Part shown: piece after piece, positions 56,202-64,000 of the stretch
Layout: each line of letters begins with the position of its first letter
How positions within the stretch are numbered: the first letter of the stretch is position 1
NCBI GenBank assembly: GCA_033297075.1
Contig: MU858052.1
Span: forward strand, 434,001-498,000
DNA from: Rhypophila decipiens
Taxonomy: Eukaryota > Ascomycota > Sordariomycetes > Sordariales > Naviculisporaceae
Length of the DNA stretch: 64,000 bases
Direction: 5' to 3'
Position numbers and translations under genes: made by a program
Notes under the pieces: generated by a model
Databases searched by the model: none
Seen by the model: the letters and a program-made list of their open reading frames with translations, nothing else
Told to the model about the DNA's origin: nothing

Positions 56202-58174
56202 ATGGAGAGGACCAGAGTTGCCATCATCGAACTTGTGCGCGACGGTCAAGAGCTGAGAGGTGACTTGGTCCTCTACGAATGCAGGAGCTCCGAAGACCTC
56301 AAACGGTACCTTGCCACCTATGATCATAGTCGACCAGATGTCCTGCGGCGCATATTCATTGTTGAGTGGTCAGAAGGCGGTCCTATCATCGGAGACGCCC
56401 AACCAAACACCCTACGCCATGTACTCGAGACAGAACTTCAGGTCCCGTCAGACGTGTTCTCGGAGCACGCCAGCCAGGGTGTCGGGTCCTTGTTCGAGCC
56501 ACAAGAGCTAGACATCATCAATCCATACCTAATAAGCACATGCGCGCCCGAACGGAGGTTCTCCATCGGCTTTTTCGATCTATGGGAGTATATTGGAGAA
56601 ACCGAGGCCCTCCAGACACCATGTCCCGAGACTCACCGAATGTTTGTTCCGGGCGATGCCGGCTTGACCCTAATGTGTGGATTTACAGAGAGGCAGTTGC
56701 AGTTTCACAAGTGGAAGGCTCGAAAAGGATGGCTCGTCATTGCGCCTAGGAAGTGCTCGTACTGGTCTCGGTGGGTCGGAGAAGAAGAGGGGACGGATGG
56801 TAAGAAGCAATATCCCCGTGCCTGTTTCATCACGAGCCTGACTTTGCTTCGGTCACAGTTGTTATGGTTTTCGATCCGACAGTCAACACTGCCGTTCCAA
56901 AGTTGCCTGTAGGAACGCCAAAATCATCGAAGCCCATCTCCTTGAACCCTCGACAGCCTTTTTTGGGAGGATATCAACAGGTTCTTCCACGCGAAGTCTC
57001 GGTCCAAGGTAGACTGTCAGATGTGACGAGGAATATCCTGAATATGACTCCAGCGGAGGTCGCTGGGAACTCTGCTCACCCACCAAGGCCTGTCAATAAT
57101 CCTCCCGAGACGAACACAGTGGAAGAAAATGAGATATCCCCCGCTGCCTTCCAGATTGCGGTCCAGAATGGCAGTGCTTTTGAAATGACAAACGCAGATA
57201 AAAAGCTGAAAAAGAAGAAGGGAAAACAGACAGAACTATTGGTGGAGCCGGAAGAGGAGGTGGAAGAAGAAACTGAAGAGAAGAGACTCAAGAAAATCGA
57301 GGATCTCAAACAGACTATTCTCGCAGGTCTCAAAAAGCCGGTCTCGCCAAGGACATCCTTGTTTGATGATGTCCGGTACTACTTCGCTCGCCACACCAAT
57401 AGCCTGGGCTCGCTGCTAGGGCAGAACATGGTACCCCATTTTCCACATGTCGGATCCTCGGGTGCGGCATTAATTCCGCTCAAAGTGATGGCGGGCCATT
57501 ATTGTCTGCTCCATGCGTTCGTCAGCTTTCAGACAGCCGCGATGAGAAGTACAGGATGGAAGCTGAAGGAGGATACAACTCAGCAACTGGAGGAGTCCAA
57601 GCAGGTTGAGGAATCGTGGTCTAGATTTCGTTGTACGGAGTATTTGGAGTGCCTGGAAGCTCTGATGGACACTCTTGGGATCCCGCTGTATGGCCTTGGT
57701 AGCTGTGCACCCATGGAGACGACGCCGCTTCTCAGGAGGTCAGGAACAGGTCTTACGACGGGCACGATCAGGGAAAGCTCGCCAGAGCCACGCTGGAGGG
57801 CAGCGGTAACTCCGGACTTTACCTACCTCCACCGACAATTCACGATGCGCCGCCATGACTACGATAGAATCACAACATCAATAGCCGCCCTTACCGGGAT
57901 CGTCACGGGGAGGTCCGCCGTTATGGAAGCGGTATCCGCGAGGTCATTGACCTCTGTAGCCCTTTTCTTTGCACCATTAGCATGGATAACAGCTCTATAC
58001 AGCGTACCGGAAGACCTCGGCCCCGGCGGACCGTTATTCTGGGTATACTGGGTCACCGCAGTGCCGTTCATGGGCGTCGTGTGGTTGGCGATAAAGGCCT
58101 GGGAGCGTCGGCAAGATCGGCGAAAAAAAGGGACTGGGGAACGGCGCGGAGTTATTGATGATAGTATCGTGTGA
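56202..58174 (+). CDS. CorA-like membrane protein lacking GMN, 637 residues
   Basis: Two exons, 56202..56799 and 56859..58174, joined in phase 1. The N-terminal ~200 residues (EECRSSEDLKRYL-like, RFSIGFFDLWEYIGE, FHKWKARKGWLVIAPRKCSY) resemble the N-domain of fungal CorA-like proteins. A Lys/Glu-rich coiled segment follows (about residues 300-345). The C-terminus has a long helix (TSIAALTGIVTGRSAVMEAV) and two transmembrane helices, SVALFFAPLAWITALYSVP and GPLFWVYWVTAVPFMGVVW, the two-TM layout of CorA/ZntB metal transporters. The loop reads YSVPEDLGPGG where functional CorA proteins have GMN, so magnesium transport is doubtful. Fungal CorA-like proteins of this kind are numerous and uncharacterised. 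Confidence 0.8.
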
Positions 58175-59235
58175 TATGTACTAGTATCGAGACTTGACAC
58201 GGAGGTGCTAGTCTGGCCAGCGGGTGGTATTGCTCGGTAGCAACCAGTTGAGAGCTGAAATGAGGACATCTTCGGGATTGTCACCGAACTTTGAGAGCAG
58301 CCGCAGTTAGTAACTGCCTCACAACCGGGGCCCTCGTCAAGCAACAGAATGAATGACCCGCTTCCAGGCTAGGAGAGAAGTGATGAATGGTTGGTGCCTT
58401 CCTAAGTTCCTTTAATAAGCTTGCTGTGATGGGCCACGCTGCAAGTGCTGGACAGCTGTGCACAGAGCAGGACTCACTAATGCAGCTGGCAAAACCTTAT
58501 GTGATGTCCAGACCCGGTCTCCGTTGACCTTGTTATTCCCGTCTATTGTTGCCCGGTGGTATGCTTCAACGCTGTCGGCCCATCAATCAATGACGACATG
58601 ACTTTCCCCACCCCCATCTCAACTTTCATTCACCAAAAGATATCACTACTCTTCCCTGATATGATGGTTGCTTATCGCAGCTGCGAGAGACTGCATATCT
58701 GCAATCATACCGTGGCAACATACCATAATTACTCCTCGTAGTTACTCAGCGTCTTGCTTCGGCAAAATTATCAATATCTGCAAATGCCAGCATTCATCAG
58801 TAACTGGCGGAATCACTTTGTTCAACTACCGAAATAAAGCCGACCTCTATTGTCCCATGAGTATGGCTATGTCGGTAGAGAGCGTCGCTGATTCATTCAC
58901 ACACAGCAAGACCGGGTATCCTCCCGATCTGTGTCCGTCCCCGAAGTGCCTCTCTATGACGTTCCCCGTCACTAGCTGCAGGAAGTGATACTACCTTGAG
59001 AAAAGACCTAGCTCCCCTGTCTCTTCACAACAGATCGCCCACCCTATACATATTTGCACCGTCCTCCCTGTTTCCCCCTTTTCCCCCGCGCCGTCTGCTC
59101 TCTTCAGTCGGAGGAACGTTCTGGGCTTCCATTAGCTTATGAGGTTTCGTCCGACCTTTACTAGCTTCACTAGTTCGTCTGATAACATACCGCTTTGTAT
59201 TACTTTGTTCATCCCATCCCCATCAGTCCATAACA
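58175..59235. promoter_or_regulatory. Spacer and promoter of the sulfite-oxidase-like gene
   Basis: 3' flank of the CorA-like gene, then the promoter of the next gene. Strong pyrimidine tracts (CT-rich at 59060-59100) directly precede the ATG at 59236, typical of fungal genes with strong transcription. No other gene seen. Confidence 0.45.
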
Positions 59236-60985
59236 ATGGCGCCAGCTGAGCCCAATGCTCTGCCGTTCAGGCCAAAGGGTGAGATTCCTCACTTTGAAGA
59301 GGAGCGAGAGGGCTGGAAGGGGTACATTGAATGGGAGAAGTACCCCGAGAAAAAGAAGCAGGTTGAGAAGATTCTCGCCGGATATGACTTTCCTGATGTT
59401 TGTTGCCTACCAGCCTACCTTTCCTTCTTGCGGGAATCTGCAAAGACAACCCCTAACAGCATTACTAGCCACCCGAGTTCCAATTGGTGCCATTGCCCGA
59501 CACCAATCCCATCCTGACCGGTGAGCGGTTCAAGCAGTATCACCAAGCCACCGGGCTCGGCCACCTTGTCGATATCAGCTGGGAGTATGTCCTCAAGGAA
59601 AAGTCCCCCGACATGATCCATGTCTTGCAGTTTCCATACAATGGAGAACCGCCAAGGGTGAGTGAGCAACATCAAGTACAAGAATCCTCCAAGTCTCCTT
59701 CTGACATTGCCATACGTCAGGACCGCCTGGTCGAGACGGAAATCACCAATAATAAAGACCACTTCGTCCGCAACCACGGAGGCATCCCCGAGATCGACCC
59801 GGATAAGTTCTTCCTCGAGATCACAGGGCTAGTCAACAACCCCAAGAAACTGACCCTAGCCGACCTCCAAAACGAATCCCTCTTCCCGCGCCAAACAAAC
59901 GTCGTATCCCTGCAATGCTCCGGGACCCGTCGGATCGAGCAGATCCACGAGTATCCAGGCGACGGCGACGAGCTGATCAACGCGCCCTGGGGCGAAGGCG
60001 CCATCGGCACAGCCCGCTGGACAGGCGTCTCCCTCAAAAAGGTAATCAAGCACTGCGGCGGCCTCAAAGACGGCGCGCAGCACGTTGAGCTCCTCGGCGC
60101 AGATACCTACTTCAAGAAGGGCAAGGTGTACAATTACTCTGTCAGCGTGCCCTGGCGAAAGGTCAAGGTCCACGAGGTGCTCTTGGCCTGGGAGATGAAT
60201 GGCGAGCCTCTGCCCAAGATCCACGGGTTCCCCCTTAGAGCCGTCGTGTTTGGCTACATTGGGGCTAGAAGCGCCAAGTGGCTGTACGAGATCCGTGGGA
60301 TCCGTGATCCTACCGAGGCGCCGGTTCAGAGGAAAGAGTACCTGTATTATACCCCGCAAGTGGGCAAGCAGAATAACCTGTTTAGTAACGGGTTCTCGAT
60401 CCAGGATATGCCGGTCTCGTCGGCGATCATGTCGCCTAGGGAGAAGGATGTCATTGTGCATGAGGGCAAGATCAAGATGCGCGGGTGGGCGTATTCGGGG
60501 GGTGGGCACTGGCCGATTCGTGTCGAGGTCAGTGGTGACGGCGGTTCGATCTGGTACGAGGTGCCGTGGGATAAGTTGACTACCAAGTATTATTATGCTT
60601 GGAGGCTGTGGGAGATGGAGCTTCCGGTCGATGCTGAGGGCTGGTTGGAGTTGTGTGTGCGCACTTGGGACAATGCGCTGAATACCCAGCCGACATTTGT
60701 GAGATCTGCTTGGTAAGTGCTCTGATAATTGCCGCCTGTTGATATGTCGACTTGGCTAACGAACTGTGCAGGAACTGGGATCTCCACGTCACCTCGTCCT
60801 GCCACCGGATCAAGGTTTACAGCGTGAACAAGACTAGACCTGCTACTGCGGCTAGACTCAAGCTCATCGAGGAGAAGGGCGCTTCTCTGCTGCCGATCAC
60901 GAAGCCTCTGGAGATTGACGTTGAGTCGGATGAGCACTTTGAGGCCGTGATGAAGGAGATGGGTGGTCGCGAGCCTCTTGAATAA
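59236..60985 (+). CDS. Sulfite-oxidase-like molybdopterin oxidoreductase
   Basis: Four exons: 59236..59397, 59469..59657, 59721..60712 and 60772..60985; 518 residues, all phases closing. It contains the oxidoreductase molybdopterin-binding domain with FVRNHGGIPEIDPDKFFLEI, the Mo-ligand Cys in VVSLQCSGTRR (about residue 183), the GTARWTGVSLKKVI segment and KIHGFPLRAVVFGYIGARS. The Mo-co dimerisation domain then shows MRGWAYSGGGHWPIRVEVS, DGGSIWYEVPWDKL and WLELCVRTWDNALNTQP. There is no cytochrome b5 domain and no clear mitochondrial presequence, so it resembles plant-type, possibly peroxisomal or cytosolic, sulfite oxidases. The C-terminus GREPLE is not a PTS1. The second intron is 63 nt, in frame and stop-free. 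Confidence 0.93.
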
Positions 60986-61029
60986 GCAAAGGGAACTAAC
61001 TGGCTATGTAGAGTTATATCTAACTGTGT

Positions 61030-63053
61030 TCATCCTAGATATTCGCCCAACCACCACTTGCTCGTCCCCTCGCTCTCGTCGGTGTAGATATACCAAAGAA
61101 AGATGCCCAGTGTAAACAAGGTGTTAAAGAGCGCAACCCGGAGTCGAGCAGTTGATCCAACGGCAATCCTGTCTTTAATCCATGGATAGGCTGATGTCTT
61201 GGGAATCACCGGAATCCCAGCAAAATAGAAAAATCCATTCGCTAGAATATAGAAGTCTATCATTGCCCAAGCAATGTTCCAGGTTCCATACCCAAAATAC
61301 CATGAAACCTTGAGCGCTACTTTGATACTATCGCTAGAAATAAGGTTCTGAGGACCGGTATCGCCAGCTTTATCGTCTGTAACCCACCAGCTCTTCACAA
61401 GATCGGTTGTCCAGTTCAAGGCACCGAACACCCACACTACTAATAGGAGCGATGTAGCGGTTGTTAAGAGCGCCAAAAGGCCCAAATGCATCAATGCTCC
61501 AATAATGTCGGCTTGAAATAGACACGATAAGCACCGGAGGACCTCTCCTAAGATAAATAAGCCGGCCATTAGGGCGATTATAATTCCGGCCGAAAAGCTT
61601 AATGACTGAAGGACACGGGCTAACCAACCGAAATGGAATGCTTCCAGGGGATCAACCGAGAAATATTCGGGGCGCTTCCAGCCAAAGGTAAGATTGTACG
61701 CAATATATGCCCAGAATGGGACATGTATGACGAAGTACATGATGCCCCACGGCCCCGATTGTACCACTTGTGTCTTGCCTCTCGCAAAGCCGAGTTCTCG
61801 GACGACGGTCTTGGTGAACTTGAGCACCATGGCTATGTCTTGGTCGCTCGCCTTTGCCCGACGGGCATGTAGGATCAACAAAGTCTGCACGGCTACCCAC
61901 CCAGAAAGGGAGAACCAAACAGCCGCCTTGAACCAAGCTGCCCCAGAAACGGAAATATCTTGATGTAGAGGACAAAGACGGAGAAAAACATCACGCTTGC
62001 GATGCGGCTTTCGCGATGGGCAGTCAGAGCATGAGACCCAAATGCGGAGCGCAAGAGTTGGCGGCGGGAAGAAAGCGCTTTAGTATTGGCGTTGTTATCC
62101 CTGTCGTTGAAGTCATCATCCCTTGAGGTATCGTTTGGAATCGCTGGAACGGGATTTGCCTCAAGATTGGTTGTCGATTGTCTTTGAATTCCCGAGGAAA
62201 TGAATGAAGAAGAAGCAGGTAGGGCGGTCGACTGGCCATCTGAAGACCCCGCTGTCGGACTTTGAACAGGAAGTGGCACTGGTGTCGAAGCTACCAGACC
62301 GGTCTGGTGATTCTGGGTACTGTGGGAAGGTGCGAACTGCGGGCCTGGTACATCTGGGTTTGCGCCGCTGCAAACAGGAACCGTTTCTTGCAGCTCAATG
62401 CCATCCTCCGACCCGTTCCTTCCTCCTTCGCTGCTATCACCGCCCACAGGTCCCGCTTCTCCGCTCTCGGCTGATGGTCGGGCATCGTCCGTAGAACTCT
62501 CATGGTCAACTTCCTGAAGGAGGGTCTCCAACAAAGGCGCCTCATCATCATCGCCAGATCGCTGCCCTTCAGGACCGTCAACCTGCCCTCTGACGAGCAG
62601 CAACGCTCCTGCCATCCGTTGCATATACCGCAGCACGAGCGCCGCTTTCGCTCGCCAAGTACGTCGTCTTTTGAACTCATCCTTTCTCTTAACCGCTACC
62701 TCCCAAACCGCAAGCCCCAGATACCAAGAGATGATGGATGCCTCAACGAACGAGGCGATAGGGTTGATCCGCCAGAAGAACCCCCCATGACCCCGGAAAT
62801 ACAGACTTCCCGAGGGCTGGGTGAGAAGACATAGAATCAAGGTGATGAAGACGCCCACCAGGTTTGCGCGGGTGAACTCGTCGCAAGATTCGCATTTTTC
62901 GGGGGCCGCAATCGAACCTGGTGGAGTGGGACTGCTGGGACTTGCTGCCGCAGACGCTGAAGATGTCACGGTTATAGTGACGCTGACGATGCTAGTGAGC
63001 AGACTATTACCACCGGGGCTAGCGGTGGTGGCTGCAGGCGCGATGTTGGCCAT
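61030..63053 (-). CDS. Polytopic membrane protein of unknown function, apparent frameshift
   Basis: From the ATG at 63053 (MANIAPAATTASPGGN) a frame runs to about 61960 and then must change frame to continue to the stop at 61030. The first part has a Ser/Thr/Pro-rich N-terminus, CESCDEFTR, a TM helix (ANLVGVFITLILCLLT), FWRINPIASFVEASIISWYL, and a long disordered loop. The second part has at least six more helices (GIMYFVIHVPFWAYIAYNL, SFSAGIIIALMAGLFILGEV, TTATSLLLVVWVFGALNW). YIKI and ISVSGAAWFKAAVWFSLSGW join naturally if one base is missing near 61950-61962. A 68-nt intron (GTGATG to TTCAAG) is a weaker alternative that would remove a helix. Family not recognised; it looks like an uncharacterised ascomycete membrane protein. 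Confidence 0.7.
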
Positions 63054-63428
63054 CCTCGTCCGGCAGAAATGTGATGAACTGATGTTATGAGAACATGAGA
63101 TGAAGTTGTTGAAAAGATTGCGGGGAGCTGAAGCAACCACTCACGTTCGCAGAGCCTTGCCCATATTCGAACTATTGATCAGCTCCGCCCGATTAGGAAA
63201 ATGGCTTGCATGAAGAGCACCCCGTGTTGTGGTCATATAAAGCCAACTAGTTTCGAGAAATGGGGTGTGAAATGATTTCCGCACGCCTTCGACAATCTCT
63301 TTAAACACATATAATTCATTCCTTAAATACATTTAAATGACTGAAAGTACGTATGAAAGAGAAGCTTATAAGGCCTAGTAAGTCAATTTCTAAGGCATAT
63401 AGCAATTCTTATTAAAGCCTGTATTGTA

Positions 63429-63629
63429 TCATAAGAAGCCGTTGCTGTTGTTTTCACAGCCCATTTTTCGAACCAGATAAAAGCCTCCTCCATTCAGTTC
63501 GAGGGGAATACCATCCGCCCACGAATACCTTGCAAGATGTGCCACGATTCCATATGGACAAACTGGATTAGACGCACAAGCTATTCTACCACAACTCACA
63601 GGACTCCAAGGGTGGGTAGATGCTATCAA
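63429..63629 (-). other. Possible terminal exon of a small Cys-containing protein
   Basis: A 66-codon open stretch with coding-like codon use, containing SCGRIACASNPVCPYGIVAH and four to five Cys, ending at a TGA complement near 63429. No ATG-initiated frame or signal-peptide exon could be joined upstream, so it may be a gene fragment or chance. I do not assign a family. Confidence 0.3.
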
Positions 63630-64000
63630 ACATATTGATATACTAACTATCTAACAGTACACTAAAAGTGTCAGTACTACTGCTATTTGGTACACAGAAT
63701 CCAACCAACGATCCCGGAGAACAGCCGATAGCAGCAATCTCGGACGATCAACAGATACTTACGTACCCCAAACACTCAACACTTACACAGCAACATTGAG
63801 TGTGCCTAGGGAGTTTCCCTTAACCACCACCTTTAACCATATCTGGAAGCATCAGCCGCTTCATGTTTACTCCCGGGAAATCGACATGCGCCCCAGACCC
63901 AGCGTGGCATCTTCTACATCAGCCCGTTCCCCGAAAAGACCATCCGCCGGCGTGACCCTGTCGGTCTTCAGCCCAAGCATAGCCAAGACTAGCAGGAGAG
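63630..64000. other. Window end, unresolved
   Basis: No complete gene. A plus-strand stretch near 63900-63990 reads QRGIFYISPFPEKTIRRRD in one frame and might be the end of an exon, but nothing supports it beyond that. Confidence 0.3.

Noticed and set aside
10661..60985. Molybdenum cofactor gene cluster (MoCF-domain gene plus molybdoenzyme)
   Set aside because: The two genes are 47 kb apart with unrelated genes between; the MoCF fold here is of the CinA/FLAD1 type, not cofactor synthesis.
1..64000. Secondary metabolite cluster, CRISPR array or intact transposon
   Set aside because: No polyketide or peptide synthetase, P450 set, repeat-spacer array, transposase or reverse transcriptase motif was seen in any frame.

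Overview
The window is nuclear DNA of a filamentous ascomycete (Pezizomycotina, most likely a Sordariomycete; the order cannot be fixed by eye). The evidence is short 45-95 nt introns with GTAAGT-like donors and CTAAC-type branch sites, genes on both strands without operons, and proteins typical of these fungi: a GT69 CMT1-like mannosyltransferase, an OCH1-type GT32 enzyme, a PR-1/CAP secreted protein, an S10 carboxypeptidase, a CorA-like membrane protein and a fungal C2H2 protein. I rebuilt exon structures by reading splice sites and checking that the reading phase closes. All product names come from recognition of motifs, not from a search.

Layout. 0-12 kb: 3' part of a Kelch-repeat membrane protein (+), an Ecm11-domain protein (-), a gene-free 2 kb, the Fe-S assembly ATPase Nbp35 (+), then glia maturation factor (-) head to head with a MoCF-domain protein (+). 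12-18 kb: a 248-bp inverted-repeat-bounded minisatellite, a conserved unknown (-) and an HD-domain 5'-nucleotidase (-). 17.9-18.3 kb: a short graveyard with a piece resembling the importin Kap114 C-terminus and a piece copied from the neighbouring carboxypeptidase gene. 19-27 kb: carboxypeptidase (-), an intron-containing tRNA-Ile(AAT) with a decayed 3'-half copy, CAP protein (-), CMT1-like mannosyltransferase (+) and an unknown (-).

28.6-37.8 kb is the most unusual part. Six consecutive minus-strand genes, with starts spaced 1.15-1.57 kb apart, encode unrelated-looking, mostly disordered, Lys/Ser/Pro-rich proteins. All end in the same kind of tail: an aromatic-V-x-V/I-D element followed by an acid-flanked [W/F]-[V/L]-x-V element close to the C-terminus. 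This looks like a tandemly expanded family defined by a C-terminal short linear motif. It fits an Atg8-interacting (AIM/LIR) or a SUMO-interacting (SIM) motif. I know of no described family with this layout. A ~190-bp three-copy tandem repeat follows at 38.2-38.7 kb.

40-64 kb: a 901-aa C2H2-type protein (-), a small secreted protein (-), an OCH1-like GT32 with a long K/E-rich tail (-), an acyltransferase-3 family membrane protein (+), a 3.85-kb stretch without a recognisable gene (with a tRNA-like A-box/B-box relic near 55.3 kb), a CorA-like protein without GMN (+), a sulfite-oxidase-like molybdoenzyme (+), and a polytopic membrane protein with an apparent 1-nt frameshift (-). No CRISPR array, rRNA or intact transposon was seen.
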